A stretch of DNA of 64,000 nt from Thiolapillus brandeum (GTDB lineage: Bacteria; Pseudomonadota; Gammaproteobacteria; Chromatiales; Chromatiaceae). Position numbers and translations under genes: made by a program. The notes under the pieces were generated by a model. It saw nothing but the letters and a program-made list of their open reading frames with translations. It was not told where the DNA came from and ran no database searches. Shown here piece by piece: positions 9,294-19,384 of this stretch. The stretch's first letter is position 1; every line of letters starts with the position of its first letter. Where the stretch lies: contig NZ_AP012273.1 in the NCBI RefSeq assembly GCF_000828615.1, forward strand, positions 1,550,001 to 1,614,000, in the 5' to 3' direction.

Positions 9294-10538
9294 ATGTCCA
9301 AAAGAAGGGTAGTAGTCACTGGGTTGGGAATGGTCTCGCCCGTCGGTCTTGATGTTGCCAGTAGCTGGGAAAATATTCTAGCGGGCAACAGCGGTATCAA
9401 GCCCATTACGCATCTGGATATAGAACCATTCAGCGTTCGTTTTGGTGGCCCCATCTATGGCTTCGACATCGAGCAGTATATTTCCAAGAAAGAAGCACGC
9501 AAGATGGACAAGTTCATCCACTACGGCATTGCCGCAGCGGATCAGGCTGTCAAGGATGCAGGTATTGAGGCCACAGAAGAAAATGCCAACCGTATCGGCG
9601 TAGTCGTGGGTTCCGGCATTGGCGGCATCACCGGTATCGAGCAGGGCTATGCCGCCTATCTCAAAGGCGGGCCGCGTAAGATCTCTCCCTTTTTTGTACC
9701 GGCCAATATCGTCAACATGGTGGCCGGGCATATCTCCATCATCAATGGCTTCAAGGGTCCGAATATCTCTATCGTCTCTGCCTGCAGTACTGGCGCTCAC
9801 TGTATTGCTGATGGCATGCGCATGATTCAGTATGGCACCAGTGACGTGATCGTGGCGGGAGGTGCGGAGATGGCCACCTCTCCCACGGGACTGGGTGGTT
9901 TTGCCGCCGCCCGCGCCCTGTCCACCCGCAATGATGATCCCCAGGCCGCCAGTCGTCCCTGGGACAAGGATCGTGATGGTTTCGTGTTGTCCGATGGTGC
10001 GGGTGTCGTCGTTATCGAGGAACTCGAGCATGCCCGGGCCCGGGGCGCCAAAATCTATTGCGAACTGGTGGGAGCGGGCATGAACTCCGATGCCTACCAC
10101 ATGACCTCACCTTCTCCCGGTGGTGAAGGTGCTGCCGAGTGCATGCGCCTGGCCATGGAAGATGGTGGTATCAATCCTGAGGAAGTGGCGTACATCAATG
10201 CCCACGGCACTTCCACCCCAGCCGGTGACGTGGCTGAAACCATGGCAATGAAACGCGCCTTCGGCGATCAGGCCTACAAGCTTTGCGTCAGCTCCACCAA
10301 GTCCATGACCGGGCATATGCTGGGCGCGGCGGGTGGCGCGGAGGCCGTATTCACCATTCTCGCCCTGCGGGATCAGGTGGCACCACCGACCATCAATCTG
10401 GACAACCCCGATCCCGAGTGTGATCTGGATTATGTGCCTCATACTGCCCGGGAAATGCCCATGGAAGTGGCTTTATCCAATTCCTTCGGCTTCGGCGGCA
10501 CCAACGGCACCCTGGCATTCCGTCTGTTCAAGGATTGA
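9294..10538 (+). CDS. fabF: Beta-ketoacyl-ACP synthase II
   Basis: Elongating condensing enzyme of fatty-acid synthesis. 414 residues from ATG 9294, after a GAGG; a TTG at 9291 is also in frame. Active-site Cys in [10 protein letters not shown] (near residue 165), His motifs [11 protein letters not shown] and [14 protein letters not shown], and the C-terminal [10 protein letters not shown]. The stop overlaps the pabC start. Confidence 0.97.
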   Translation: MSKRRVVVTGLGMVSPVGLDVASSWENILAGNSGIKPITHLDIEPFSVRFGGPIYGFDIEQYISKKEARKMDKFIHYGIAAADQAVKDAGIEATEENANRIGVVVGSGIGGITGIEQGYAAYLKGGPRKISPFFVPANIVNMVAGHISIINGFKGPNISIVSACSTGAHCIADGMRMIQYGTSDVIVAGGAEMATSPTGLGGFAAARALSTRNDDPQAASRPWDKDRDGFVLSDGAGVVVIEELEHARARGAKIYCELVGAGMNSDAYHMTSPSPGGEGAAECMRLAMEDGGINPEEVAYINAHGTSTPAGDVAETMAMKRAFGDQAYKLCVSSTKSMTGHMLGAAGGAEAVFTILALRDQVAPPTINLDNPDPECDLDYVPHTAREMPMEVALSNSFGFGGTNGTLAFRLFKD

Positions 10539-11341
10539 TCGCATCTCTCGTCAACGGCGCCCCCGGGAACCGGGTATCCATCCTGGACCGGGGGTTGCAG
10601 TTTGGCGATGGCCTTTTTGAAACCCTTGCCGTAAACCGGAATCAGCCTTGTCTGTGGCAGGCGCACATGAGGCGTCTGGAAACCGGTTGTGCCCGTCTTG
10701 GCATCGCCATGCCCGCCGCAGAGATACTGAAACAGGAAAGTCGGCAGTTGCTCGGTGATCTTGAACAGGCCGTGCTCAAGATCACCATTACCCGTGGCAG
10801 CAGCATGCGTGGCTATGCCCCTGCCGATGGACCCGTGACCCGTATTCTCAGCCTGTTTTCCTGGGATGGCCCGGCCACGGGTTCCGTACCGGTGAGCATT
10901 TCCTCCTGGCGCCTGGGGCTGAACCCCTCCCTGGCAGGTTTGAAGCACCTGAACCGCCTGGAACAGGTAATGGCAAGACGGGCACTGCCCCCAAATGCCC
11001 GGGAAGCCATCCTTATGGACATCGATGACCGGGTAGTGGAAGGCATTGCCGCCAACCTTTTTCTTCAGCAGGACGAACGACTACTGACTCCCCGGATCAA
11101 TGACTGTGGTGTGGCAGGAGTGGTGCGGCAGTTGATTCTGGATACTGCCGCAGACATGGGCGTAAAAGTCGAAGAAGCTCATGTGGATCTGGATGCGCTA
11201 CTGGCCGCTGACGGTCTGTATCTCAGCAGCTCCCTGCTGGGCATCAGGCCGGTGAAAACCATTCTTGGTGAAGACTGGCGCCCTTCCGTGCCCATGCATC
11301 CCCTCCTGCAAGAGGTGCAATCGCGGATATTTCAGGCATGA
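10535..11341 (+). CDS. pabC: Aminodeoxychorismate lyase (PLP fold-type IV)
   Basis: Converts 4-amino-4-deoxychorismate to p-aminobenzoate for folate. 268 residues; the start is TTG 10535, overlapping the fabF stop. Visible are the N-terminal [14 protein letters not shown], the PLP lysine in [11 protein letters not shown], and EGIAANLF with a C-terminal [10 protein letters not shown]. The position between fabF and mltG matches E. coli. Confidence 0.92.
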   Translation: MIASLVNGAPGNRVSILDRGLQFGDGLFETLAVNRNQPCLWQAHMRRLETGCARLGIAMPAAEILKQESRQLLGDLEQAVLKITITRGSSMRGYAPADGPVTRILSLFSWDGPATGSVPVSISSWRLGLNPSLAGLKHLNRLEQVMARRALPPNAREAILMDIDDRVVEGIAANLFLQQDERLLTPRINDCGVAGVVRQLILDTAADMGVKVEEAHVDLDALLAADGLYLSSSLLGIRPVKTILGEDWRPSVPMHPLLQEVQSRIFQA

Positions 11342-12357
11342 TGAAAACAGCTCTGAAAATATTGCTCAAATCCATCCTGGCCGTGGTGCTTCTGGGAGGA
11401 ATACTGGTAGCCCTGGTCTGGTACCAGTACCAGGAGTTCCTGATCCAGCCCCTGAACCTGCCGGACAAGGGCATGACCCTTGCCATTCCACCAGGCATGA
11501 CCCTGAGTGAGCTTGCAACACAACTGGAACAGGACCAACTACTGGATGATGCGCGTTTTCTGCGCCTCTATGGCAGGCTGAACCACAGGGCCACCCAGAT
11601 CAAGGCAGGTGAGTATCACCTGCCCGGGGGACTCACCCCCGTTGCCTTGTTGGACCTGCTCGTAGGGGGCAAGACCATCAGCCATTCCCTTACCCTCGTG
11701 GAAGGCTGGACTTTTCAGCAGGTGCTGCAGGCCATTACCGCCAATGGACAGTTGAAACATGTGTTGCAAGGACTCTCTGAACAGGAAATCATGGCCCGCC
11801 TGGGACATGCCGGTGAGCACCCTGAAGGGCGTTTCTACCCTGATACCTATTTGTTTCCCCGGGGTTTTAGCGACCTGGATCTGTTACGCCGCGCCTACGC
11901 CAGCATGGAAACCCGTCTGGCCCGGGCCTGGAAGGAACGGGATCCGGACCTGCCCCTGAAAAATCCCTATGAAATGCTCATACTGGCCTCCATCGTGGAA
12001 AAGGAAACGGGACGGGCAGGAGAGCGCAAGCGTATTGCGGGTGTGTTCATCCGGCGCCTGCGCAAAGGCATGAAACTGCAGACGGACCCCACGGTCATCT
12101 ATGGCATGGGAGCCAGCTACAAGGGCAACATCCGGCGCAAGGATCTGCGCAAGGCAACGCCCTACAATACGTATGTCATCTCCGGTTTGCCACCCACGCC
12201 CATCTGCATGCCCGGGGGCGAGGCCCTGCTGGCCGTGGCTCATCCGGCCCGGGAAAAAGCCCTGTACTTCGTGGCCAGGGGTGATGGTAGCCATCAGTTT
12301 TCTGCTACTCTCAGGCAACACAACAACGCGGTGCGCAAGTACCAGCTCAAGAAGTAA
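11338..12357 (+). CDS. mltG: Endolytic murein transglycosylase MltG
   Basis: Inner-membrane lytic transglycosylase that cuts nascent glycan strands. 339 residues with one N-terminal membrane span (about 12-28), a LysM-like region, and the YceG catalytic segment ILASIVEKETG (catalytic Glu), LQTDPTVIYG and YNTYVISGLPPTPI. ATGA overlap with pabC. Confidence 0.95.
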   Translation: MMKTALKILLKSILAVVLLGGILVALVWYQYQEFLIQPLNLPDKGMTLAIPPGMTLSELATQLEQDQLLDDARFLRLYGRLNHRATQIKAGEYHLPGGLTPVALLDLLVGGKTISHSLTLVEGWTFQQVLQAITANGQLKHVLQGLSEQEIMARLGHAGEHPEGRFYPDTYLFPRGFSDLDLLRRAYASMETRLARAWKERDPDLPLKNPYEMLILASIVEKETGRAGERKRIAGVFIRRLRKGMKLQTDPTVIYGMGASYKGNIRRKDLRKATPYNTYVISGLPPTPICMPGGEALLAVAHPAREKALYFVARGDGSHQFSATLRQHNNAVRKYQLKK

Positions 12358-12366
12358 CGCCAGATC

Positions 12367-12996
12367 ATGAAAGGATCGTTCATTACACTGGAAGGCATAG
12401 AAGGCGCAGGCAAGAGTACCTGTATGGCTGAAGTGCTCACAGTGCTCAAAGCCGCGGGCAGGGACGTGCTGGAGACCCGCGAGCCCGGCGGCACCCGCCT
12501 GGGCGAAGAACTGCGTCAACTGCTCCTTGGTCACAAGCACACAGGCATGCATGAGGATACGGAGCTGCTGCTCATGTTTGCCTCCCGTGCCGAGCATTTG
12601 CAACAGCGCATTCTGCCCGCCCTGAACCAGGGACAATGGGTACTCTGCGACCGTTTTACCGATGCCAGTTACGCTTACCAGGGCGGTGGTCGGGGCATGG
12701 ATGTGGAACGCATCCGGCAGCTCGAGAACTGGGTACAGGGAGACATGCGGCCGGATCTCACCCTGCTCATGGATCTGCCGGTGGAACTGGGCCTGGCGCG
12801 GGCCGGAAAACGCTCATCACCGGATCGCTTCGAAAGCGAAGCACTGGAGTTCTTTGAACGGGTGCGCAATGCTTACCTGGAGATTGCAGGGAATGAGCCG
12901 CAACGTGTCGCTGTTATAGACGCTTCCCGAACCCTGGAGGAAGTGCAGGCCCAGGTGCGTGAAGTAACCCGGGCTTTTCTGGAGGGGCGGGCATGA
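12367..12996 (+). CDS. tmk: Thymidylate kinase
   Basis: Phosphorylates dTMP to dTDP. 209 residues with P-loop GIEGAGKST (residues 10-18), the ETREPGGT segment, [16 protein letters not shown] and the LID SSPDRFE. The stop overlaps the holB start by 4 bp. Confidence 0.96.
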   Translation: MKGSFITLEGIEGAGKSTCMAEVLTVLKAAGRDVLETREPGGTRLGEELRQLLLGHKHTGMHEDTELLLMFASRAEHLQQRILPALNQGQWVLCDRFTDASYAYQGGGRGMDVERIRQLENWVQGDMRPDLTLLMDLPVELGLARAGKRSSPDRFESEALEFFERVRNAYLEIAGNEPQRVAVIDASRTLEEVQAQVREVTRAFLEGRA

Positions 12997-13970
12997 CGGA
13001 AACGCTACCCTGGCATGACACCCTCTGGCAGCAACTGCAACGCAGCCGCAGCCAGGGCCGTCTGGCTCATGCCCTGTTGCTGGCAGGCAGTCAGGGACTG
13101 GGAAAACAAGCCTTTGCCCGGCGCCTGGCTCGAAGTGTTCTTTGCGAACAACCGGACGACCAGGGCAATGCCTGTGGCCATTGCCGGCAATGCCTGCTCC
13201 TGCAATCAGGCAATCATCCCGATCTGCGCCTGGTCACGCCGGAAGAGGGCAGCAGCACCATTCGTATCGACAGCATACGCGACCTGGTGGGGAACAATAC
13301 CCTGAGCGTGGGAGAGGGCGCGCATCGCGTTTTCATCATCGAACCCGCCCACGCCATGGGAGCGGCAGCCGCCAATGCCCTGCTCAAAACCCTGGAAGAG
13401 CCCATTCCAGGCACCTTGATGCTCCTGGTCAGTACCGCGCCGGAGAAACTGCCCATAACCATACGCAGCCGCTGTCAGCTTCTGCGCTTTTCACCACCGG
13501 ATCAGGAAGTTGCCCTGGACTGGCTGCACCGTGCGGGAATCTCTCCGAACGATGCCCGGCTGGCCCTGCGGTTCTCCGGAGGTGCGCCCCTGCGTGCCCG
13601 GGAGCTGACCACCAGTGGGGCGATCAAAGAGCAGCAGGCCCTGCTGGAGGATTTCCTGTCTTTGGCCTGGGGCAGGGTAAATGTACCCGCAGTGGCTGAA
13701 TCCTGGCTCAAGCAGCAGGCACTGGAACAACTGCTGCTGCTCATTGCGGGCTGGCTCCTGGAACTGGTTCGCAACAAGCTGGCAGGCAGTGAACCACAGC
13801 TCGACTCGCCTTTGCAAAACCTGCGCGATTGGGTAGACTTGAAAGAGCTGTATGTTCTGCTCGACCGTCTGAACGAAATCAGGCGTATGAGTGCGAATAA
13901 CTTGAATGCACAATTGGCCCTGGAAAGCGTTCTGCTGCAATGGGGCCGCATCACCAAGGGGGTGAATTGA
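12993..13970 (+). CDS. holB: DNA polymerase III delta-prime subunit
   Basis: Part of the clamp loader. 325 residues: AAA+-like fold with [18 protein letters not shown], a zinc module ([17 protein letters not shown]), [12 protein letters not shown] and the SRC-type motif [11 protein letters not shown]. The Walker A-like loop lacks the usual GK[ST], as expected for this non-ATPase subunit. ATGA overlap with tmk. Confidence 0.94.
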   Translation: MTETLPWHDTLWQQLQRSRSQGRLAHALLLAGSQGLGKQAFARRLARSVLCEQPDDQGNACGHCRQCLLLQSGNHPDLRLVTPEEGSSTIRIDSIRDLVGNNTLSVGEGAHRVFIIEPAHAMGAAAANALLKTLEEPIPGTLMLLVSTAPEKLPITIRSRCQLLRFSPPDQEVALDWLHRAGISPNDARLALRFSGGAPLRARELTTSGAIKEQQALLEDFLSLAWGRVNVPAVAESWLKQQALEQLLLLIAGWLLELVRNKLAGSEPQLDSPLQNLRDWVDLKELYVLLDRLNEIRRMSANNLNAQLALESVLLQWGRITKGVN

Positions 13971-13972
13971 CC

Positions 13973-14323
13973 ATGGCCATGCCTGGATTTCAGCAGGGGA
14001 TCATAAACCTGTCCATCAAGGACAAGGACACCCTGTACCGCGCTTACATGCCTTTCGTGGAAAACGGTGGCCTGTTCATTCCCACCATCAAGAAGTACGA
14101 ACTGGGTGATGACGTGTTCATTCTGCTGAATCTCATGGATGATGCAGAACGGGTGCCGGTTGCCGGTAAGATCATCTGGATCACTCCCGTAGGCGCCATG
14201 GGTAACCGCACCGCTGGCGTAGGCGTGCAATTCGGCCCTCATGATGAAGGCGTCACCCGCAACAAGATCGAGCTGCACCTGGCGGGCATGCTGGAGCTGG
14301 ATACCCCCACGGACACCATGTAA
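13973..14323 (+). CDS. pilZ: Type IV pilus assembly protein PilZ
   Basis: 116 residues from ATG 13973 (AGGGGGTG upstream). It matches P. aeruginosa PilZ itself rather than a c-di-GMP receptor: INLSIKDKDTLYRAYMPF, GGLFIPT, LGDDVFILLNLMD, VAGKIIWITP and a GVGVQF end. It lacks the RxxxR and DxSxxG c-di-GMP motifs. It is required for pilus biogenesis (family knowledge). Location after holB is the usual gammaproteobacterial order. Confidence 0.93.
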   Translation: MAMPGFQQGIINLSIKDKDTLYRAYMPFVENGGLFIPTIKKYELGDDVFILLNLMDDAERVPVAGKIIWITPVGAMGNRTAGVGVQFGPHDEGVTRNKIELHLAGMLELDTPTDTM

Positions 14324-14325
14324 GC

Positions 14326-15114
14326 GTGCTCATCGATTCCCACTGCCACCTGGACAGAGTGGATCTGTCCCCTTATGAAGGGGATTTTTCCCGTTTTATG
14401 GACGAGACCCGGGCCGCCGGTGTCGACCATATGCTGTGTGTGAGCATTGATCTGGAAAGTTACCCTGACATGCGCAGTCTGGTTGATCCTTACCCGGATG
14501 TTTCAGTATCCGTCGGGGTTCATCCCAACGATCAGAATCGCCATGAGCCCGGCGTCGAAGAACTGGTGCAGCTGGCAGCCGACCCCAAGGTGGTGGCCAT
14601 CGGCGAGACCGGCCTGGATTTTTTTCGCAGTGAAGGCGATCTGGAGTGGCAACGGACGCGCTTTCGCACCCACATTCGGGCGTCCAGGGAAACCGGCAAG
14701 CCCCTGATCATACATACCCGGGAAGCCCGGGAGGAAACCCTGCGTATCATGGAAGAGGAGAATGCCCAGGCTGCTGGTGGCGTACTGCACTGTTTCACGG
14801 AAAACTGGGCCATGGCCGAGGCAGCCCTGGAAATGGGGTTCTATATTTCCTTTTCCGGCATTGTCACCTTCAGGAATGCCCGGGAACTGCGCGATGTAGC
14901 CGCCCGGGTTCCCCTGGAGCGCATGCTCATTGAAACCGATTCACCCTATCTGGCACCTGTGCCGCACCGGGGTAAATCCAACCAGCCGAAATGGGTCCGG
15001 GCGGTTGCCGGACAGATTGCCGAGTTACGCGGCCTGGATGTGGAAGAACTCTCATCCATCACCGCCAACAACTTTCAGCAACTGTTCAAGACGGCTCTGG
15101 TGCAGGCCGGTTAA
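14326..15114 (+). CDS. TatD-family metal-dependent hydrolase
   Basis: 262 residues, GTG start. Metal-binding motifs: DSHCHLD at the N-terminus, GVHPND, GETGLDFF, IHTREA, LHCFTE and the C-terminal IETDSPYLAP. TatD proteins are 3'-5' deoxyribonucleases; this position is that of ycfH in E. coli. The stop overlaps tail-to-tail with the stop of the small gene on the other strand. Confidence 0.93.
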   Translation: MLIDSHCHLDRVDLSPYEGDFSRFMDETRAAGVDHMLCVSIDLESYPDMRSLVDPYPDVSVSVGVHPNDQNRHEPGVEELVQLAADPKVVAIGETGLDFFRSEGDLEWQRTRFRTHIRASRETGKPLIIHTREAREETLRIMEEENAQAAGGVLHCFTENWAMAEAALEMGFYISFSGIVTFRNARELRDVAARVPLERMLIETDSPYLAPVPHRGKSNQPKWVRAVAGQIAELRGLDVEELSSITANNFQQLFKTALVQAG

Positions 15115-15314
15115 TCGGATTTATCCCGCCATTCCTTCTCGATGGCATCCAGGCTTTCCCGAATGGCAATCAGGATATAGTCGATGGCTTTCTTTTCGTC
15201 GACTTCCGGGATATCCCAGTCTGAAATACTGAGGTAGTGATCCACCAGTTTACGCACGTCCTGGTCGATTTCCTTGCGGTAGCGGGCGATTTCAAATTTC
15301 TGCACATCGGTCAT
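15111..15314 (-). CDS. Small acidic protein of unknown function
   Basis: 67 residues, highly charged and predicted helical, with no membrane span: starts MTDVQKFEIARYRKEID and ends EKEWRDKSD. A good ribosome site (GGAGAG) precedes the ATG. Its stop codon overlaps the tatD stop. No family recognised. Confidence 0.7.
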   Translation of the reverse strand: MTDVQKFEIARYRKEIDQDVRKLVDHYLSISDWDIPEVDEKKAIDYILIAIRESLDAIEKEWRDKSD

Positions 15315-15356
15315 GGGATTGCTCTCCGGTAGATTATTGGTTCTGTACTAACAGCT

Positions 15357-15506
15357 GTTGAAAAACACCGTTTTTCGGCAGTCTGATCGCCGCACAGGGA
15401 AGTGCGGCCATTTTCAATGGCCATAAGTCATTGAAAATGGAGGAAAGACAAAATCGCATTTTTGTCTTTCCGAGATGAAAAAGACCACGGAAGGGCTTTT
15501 TCAACA
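15357..15506 (+). repeat. Five-hairpin repeat element, copy 1
   Basis: About 150 bp with ends TGTTGAAAAA / TTTTTCAACA. It is highly similar to copy 2 at 18682 and in the same orientation. It folds into the same chain of five hairpins; the last stem has two mismatches here. It lies between two - strand genes. A small - strand reading frame across it is a by-product of the repeat. No clear target duplication is seen. Confidence 0.85.
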
Positions 15507-15542
15507 TACTGGTAAATGGGGGCGAGGGTAGCCAAATCAAGT

Positions 15543-16631
15543 TCAGATCCTACATTCGAACAGACTATGGCAGATTCCCAGATTGTCATGCAGTTCATGC
15601 AGTTTCAGCCCGGCGGCCTGTATGTGTTCGAGAAGCGCTTTGGCACTGTACATCTTTGAGTTGCCACTGGCCATGCAGGTGAAGTAAGGGGAAGTATTGA
15701 TCAGGGAATAGGCGGCTGCTTCATGCTCCTGGCGATCCCAGCAGGTTTCGAGAATAAAAAGCCTTGAATCTGCGCGCATGGCAGTTTTGATGCGTTCCAG
15801 AATGCTGATGATTTCCTCGCTTCCAAAGCAGGACAGGAACTGGCTGAGCCAATACACATCAGCTCCGGAGGGGATTTCTGCCTGTGGGTGGAGAAGATCC
15901 AGGGCCAGCCCCCTGATCCGGTCTGACAAACCCGCGGCTGCCACATTGTTCAAAGCATTCTGCAACTGATCAGGAAGATCCAGCATGGTGATAGTCAGAT
16001 CAGGATCGGCATTCGCCGCCAGGATTGAGAACTTGCCGACATTGGCGCCGATATCCAGAAGGTGTCCCACGGGACGATCCAAAACCAAAGGCAGCACCAG
16101 AGGGTAAGTGCCATCGGAATAGTAATGATCAAAGGCATACCAGGCGTTTTTTACTTCATCCGGTAAATGGGGCAGGGCCTGGTACAGGGTTTCCCATTGC
16201 GCGCCAAAAACCTTCAAACCCTCGGGCTTCTCGCTCTCCAGGGATTTGTCCAGATCATAAAGGCCCTTGTAGCAAACGTAATGGTTGTAATCCATGTTGA
16301 TGCGGGTCATGGTGTCGTTCAACAGAAACCAGCCAATCTTGCTCAGGGCGAAGTTCTGTTTATCGATCTGTTCCACCACTCCACATGAAAGGCCACTTTC
16401 CAGCAGCGTATCCACAGCATAGGTACTGAGATTCGTTCGGGAGGCAATGGAATCGGCATCCATGCCGCCACGTCCGGCCTTTTCCAGGGCTTCCAGAACT
16501 CCCAGGTCGCGCATGCTGCGTACGGCCTGGAAGATGATGGGGGCGTAGGCGATCTTGTGTGCCTCGTACTGAGCTTCCAGGGCAGACAGTTTTCGGTTCT
16601 TGAACAGGGGTTTCATGGAAAAGATGGGCAT
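15543..16631 (-). CDS. SAM-dependent methyltransferase (O-methyltransferase type)
   Basis: 362 residues from the ATG at 16631 (MPIFSMKPLF); 16616 is an alternative. The frame stays open upstream to 17222, but that part is antisense to the glycosyltransferase and is rejected. An N-terminal winged-helix-like dimerisation region (about 20-110) precedes a Rossmann domain with motif I LLDIGANVGKFSI, LDLPDQL and YWLSQFLSCF. This is the layout of small-molecule O-methyltransferases. The substrate is unknown. It is divergent from the glycosyltransferase gene. Confidence 0.8.
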   Translation of the reverse strand: MPIFSMKPLFKNRKLSALEAQYEAHKIAYAPIIFQAVRSMRDLGVLEALEKAGRGGMDADSIASRTNLSTYAVDTLLESGLSCGVVEQIDKQNFALSKIGWFLLNDTMTRINMDYNHYVCYKGLYDLDKSLESEKPEGLKVFGAQWETLYQALPHLPDEVKNAWYAFDHYYSDGTYPLVLPLVLDRPVGHLLDIGANVGKFSILAANADPDLTITMLDLPDQLQNALNNVAAAGLSDRIRGLALDLLHPQAEIPSGADVYWLSQFLSCFGSEEIISILERIKTAMRADSRLFILETCWDRQEHEAAAYSLINTSPYFTCMASGNSKMYSAKALLEHIQAAGLKLHELHDNLGICHSLFECRI

Positions 16632-16778
16632 TTGTCCGAAATCATGATGGCGATATTGTCCCACATATTCTTTCGGCGGGGGGGCGCCCGGGTTAGAATA
16701 CAGGGCCTCCCGTGGGACGCCGCCTGAAAGGAAGTGCCAGGGAAATCCTACATAATCCGGTTCTATATGGAGAATTTC

Positions 16779-17510
16779 ATGGAATCCTTTGCGGTGGTCA
16801 TCCCGGCGTATAACGAGGCTGCCACCATCAGGCCGCTGGTTGAACGGACACTGGAACAGCAGCTTCCCGTCATTGTGGTGGATGACGGCTCTGAAGATCA
16901 AACCTCGGATCAGTTGCAGGACCTGCCCATCACTCTGCTGAAAAACACCTCCAATGCCGGCAAGGCGGCGGCACTGTGGAAAGGCTTCGAGGAGGCCCTG
17001 AAACAGGGCGTTGACGGCATTATCACCCTGGATGGTGATGGACAGCATCGTCCGGAGGATATTCCACGCTTCATCACGGCCAGCCGTGAACATTCGGGGA
17101 AAATCATTATTGGCTCCCGCCTGCATGACCGGGCACAAATCCCGCCCCGACGCTACTATGCCAATAGATTTGCCAATTTCTGGATTGCCTGGGCATCCGG
17201 GATGCCCCTGCTGGATTCCCAATCAGGTTTCCGCCTGTATCCCGCCGGGTTGCTGTCCAGCATCGAGTTGGACACCGGTCCTGAACGGGGCTTCGTGTTT
17301 GAAAGTGAAGTCATCATCGAAGCCGGCTGGCGCGGGGTAGGGGTACACAATATTCCCATCCCCGCACTCTATGATGAAGCCATGCGGGCCAGCCATTTCC
17401 GCTCGGTACTGGATATCACCAGAATCACCCGTATGGTGGCCAAACGCCTGGTGTCCCGCGGTATGTATCTACCGGGTTTGTACAATGCGTTATTCCGACA
17501 ACCTTCATGA
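16779..17510 (+). CDS. Family 2 glycosyltransferase
   Basis: 243 residues from ATG 16779, with GGAG at 16769-16772. It has the GT-A nucleotide-binding start VVIPAYNEAATI, VVDDGSEDQT, and the metal-binding DGDGQH (DXD) motif, and no transmembrane segment. It resembles the dolichol/polyprenol-phosphate sugar transferase group (inference). It overlaps the YdcF-like gene by 26 bp, suggesting a shared envelope-polysaccharide role. Confidence 0.85.
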   Translation: MESFAVVIPAYNEAATIRPLVERTLEQQLPVIVVDDGSEDQTSDQLQDLPITLLKNTSNAGKAAALWKGFEEALKQGVDGIITLDGDGQHRPEDIPRFITASREHSGKIIIGSRLHDRAQIPPRRYYANRFANFWIAWASGMPLLDSQSGFRLYPAGLLSSIELDTGPERGFVFESEVIIEAGWRGVGVHNIPIPALYDEAMRASHFRSVLDITRITRMVAKRLVSRGMYLPGLYNALFRQPS

Positions 17511-18195
17511 CAAAAAATGGGGGCGGGGTTGGGATGCCGATGCCGTCTTCACCCTGTTTTTATCCTTGACGATAGGAGTGGCCACTCTTGGCCTTACCCA
17601 CCTGTGGACCTTTGCCCGCATTCTTTTTGTTGCCCGCTCCGCGCCTGCTACACCGGCATCATTCCCGGCATTGGCAATACTGGGCAACCGGCTCAATTCC
17701 AATGGCAGCCCGTCCCGGGATTTCCGGCAACGCCTGGAGCACGGCCTGCTGTTATGGCGAACTTCCGGTCCTTTTGACATTCTGGTGATCGGCGGTGCGG
17801 TTTCCAGTGAACTATCCGAAGCGGGAGCAGGGCAGACCTATCTCCAGGAACATGGCGTGGAAAGCGCCTACATTCACCAGGAAGCAACCTCACTCAATAC
17901 TCTGGAAAACTTTCGGCATGCCCGGGCCTGGTTTGCCGGTTTCCCTTCGGCAGGGGTGGTCAGCAACCGCTATCACCTGGCCAGGGTGCTGGATCTGGCG
18001 AGGGGCTTGGGTCTGCAAGTTCAGCCCTGTGCCGCAGAGAATAAACTTCACTTTTGGCGGCACTGGCATCGCTGGCTCCTGGAAACAATGTTCCTGCACT
18101 GGTACTGGAGCGGACGCTGGTATGCGCAACTGACCGGAAACCGCCGTATGCTGGAAAAAATCTCTGTGGTCAGCGACAATCAACACTCAGCCTGA
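17485..18195 (+). CDS. YdcF/ElyC-family (DUF218) membrane protein
   Basis: 236 residues from ATG 17485. One N-terminal membrane span (about 17-38) is followed by a DUF218 domain: ALAILGNRLNSNG, DILVIGGAVSSEL, LQEHGV, SLNTLENFRHA and VVSNRYHLARV. Family members such as ElyC and SanA act in envelope/lipid carrier metabolism. It overlaps the preceding glycosyltransferase. Confidence 0.85.
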   Translation: MRYSDNLHDKKWGRGWDADAVFTLFLSLTIGVATLGLTHLWTFARILFVARSAPATPASFPALAILGNRLNSNGSPSRDFRQRLEHGLLLWRTSGPFDILVIGGAVSSELSEAGAGQTYLQEHGVESAYIHQEATSLNTLENFRHARAWFAGFPSAGVVSNRYHLARVLDLARGLGLQVQPCAAENKLHFWRHWHRWLLETMFLHWYWSGRWYAQLTGNRRMLEKISVVSDNQHSA

Positions 18196-18228
18196 AACTT
18201 GATCAACCCCAAAGGGAGAAATGGAATA

Positions 18229-18651
18229 ATGAGGAAGTCTCTGATTATTGGCGCCATGGCATTGGTGGCGAATATGACTCTGCTGCAATCACCTGCGCAG
18301 GCCAGATCCACGGAACTGCGTGATCCGGATCGTACCGACTTTGAGTGCACCCTGTCCATGGACAAGGCGACCAGGGCCATCAAAGCAGGAATGCGTTCTC
18401 GACACTGGAGCTATAAAAAAGGCAGTAAACCCGGCGAAGCCATCGGGCGCATCCTGGTGCGTGGAAAACATACCTTGTGGGTCACCATCAAATACGACCG
18501 CAAGTCCTTTGATATCGATTACAAGGACAGCGACAATCTCAACTACCGGGTTTCTGATGACGGTACCAGGTACCTTCATCCCAATGCAATTTCCTGGATG
18601 GAGAACCTGAGAAACGATATTCGCAATGCAGCCTACGATATGTGTCCCTGA
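18229..18651 (+). CDS. Hypothetical periplasmic protein
   Basis: 140 residues with a clear signal peptide (MRKSLIIGAMALVANMTLL, cleavage near SPAQA). The mature part is basic, with two cysteines (in FECTLSM and the C-terminal DMCP) that could form a disulfide. Family not recognised. Start chosen at 18229 rather than the upstream in-frame start because the signal peptide begins there. Confidence 0.7.
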   Translation: MRKSLIIGAMALVANMTLLQSPAQARSTELRDPDRTDFECTLSMDKATRAIKAGMRSRHWSYKKGSKPGEAIGRILVRGKHTLWVTIKYDRKSFDIDYKDSDNLNYRVSDDGTRYLHPNAISWMENLRNDIRNAAYDMCP

Positions 18652-18681
18652 ACAGGAAGTCCGGCAACGGGAATAGTAGGC

Positions 18682-18832
18682 TGTTGAAAAACACCGTTTT
18701 TCGGCAGCCTGATTGCCGCACAAGGATGTGCGGCCATTTTCAATGGCGATAAGTCATTGAAAATGGAGGAAAGACAAAATCGCATTTTTGTCTTTCCGAG
18801 TTGAAAAAGCCCAGGGAAGGGCTTTTTCAACA
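18682..18832 (+). repeat. Five-hairpin repeat element, copy 2
   Basis: 151 bp, ends TGTTGAAAAA and TTTTTCAACA. Five consecutive stems: 18686-18692/18696-18702 (7 bp), 18715-18721/18728-18734 (7 bp), 18734-18745/18755-18766 (12 bp), 18768-18779/18786-18797 (12 bp) and 18800-18812/18819-18831 (13 bp); all are perfect. It sits between convergent genes. No coding content. Confidence 0.9.
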
Positions 18833-18955
18833 TCCTGATAGGGGCTGATGCCAGAAAAATCAGCGGCATCACCCAGGTATTCTTCGATACGCAGAAGCTG
18901 GTGGTATCTATGCCCCATTCACCACACGCTGGTACGCCGCTCTTGAGAAGTCTGA

Positions 18956-19384
18956 TTACCTCACCATGATAGTAATTTTCTTTGACATCAGCGGAGGATC
19001 CGTCGGCTCATGAGTTTCATCACCCAGTAGTAGTTGCAGGGTGTGTTTCCCGGGGGGAAGATTCAGCTCAGTCTCGGTTTCCCCATTGTCGAAGTGCATG
19101 CAATATTTGCTATGTGGCAGGGGCTCATCGAGATCAGGACTGCCAGGGTGATCCACCAGCAAATGATGATGACCGGCAGTGTGACGGCGTTTGTCCGTAG
19201 TGCCGGCGGGAACGATACCGTATCCTTCAATACCGAATTCCACTTTATAGGGTATGCTGATGGTGTCTCCATCTTTCAGATTCTTGAAATAGACCTTGGC
19301 ATGTTCTCCAGGTGAATGGGCCAGTACGACGCCAGATGCCATCATTGTTGTGGTTAAAAGTAAAGAAATTCCCAGTCGTTTCAT
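18956..19384 (-). CDS. DUF4399 periplasmic protein
   Basis: 142 residues with signal peptide (cleavage near VVLA-HSPG). The DUF4399 pattern is visible: VYFKNLKDGDTISIPYKVEFGI, AGHHHLLVD, and LPPGKHTLQLLLGDETHEP. The histidine cluster HTAGHHHLL suggests metal contact (inference). Function unknown. A perfect -24 element (TGGCAC, + strand 19419-19424) lies upstream but lacks a good -12 partner. Confidence 0.85.
   Translation of the reverse strand: MKRLGISLLLTTTMMASGVVLAHSPGEHAKVYFKNLKDGDTISIPYKVEFGIEGYGIVPAGTTDKRRHTAGHHHLLVDHPGSPDLDEPLPHSKYCMHFDNGETETELNLPPGKHTLQLLLGDETHEPTDPPLMSKKITIMVR

Noticed and set aside
15334-15540. Similar small - strand frames at 15334-15540 and 18633-18872
   Set aside because: Their likeness comes from the five-hairpin repeat; no start site or domain.
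16632-17222. N-terminal 197-residue extension of the methyltransferase
   Set aside because: Antisense to the clear family 2 glycosyltransferase gene.
18833-18955. Short protein-like stretch KISGITQVFFDTQKL
   Set aside because: Stops on both sides, no start site; looks like an antisense or decayed remnant and cannot be assigned.
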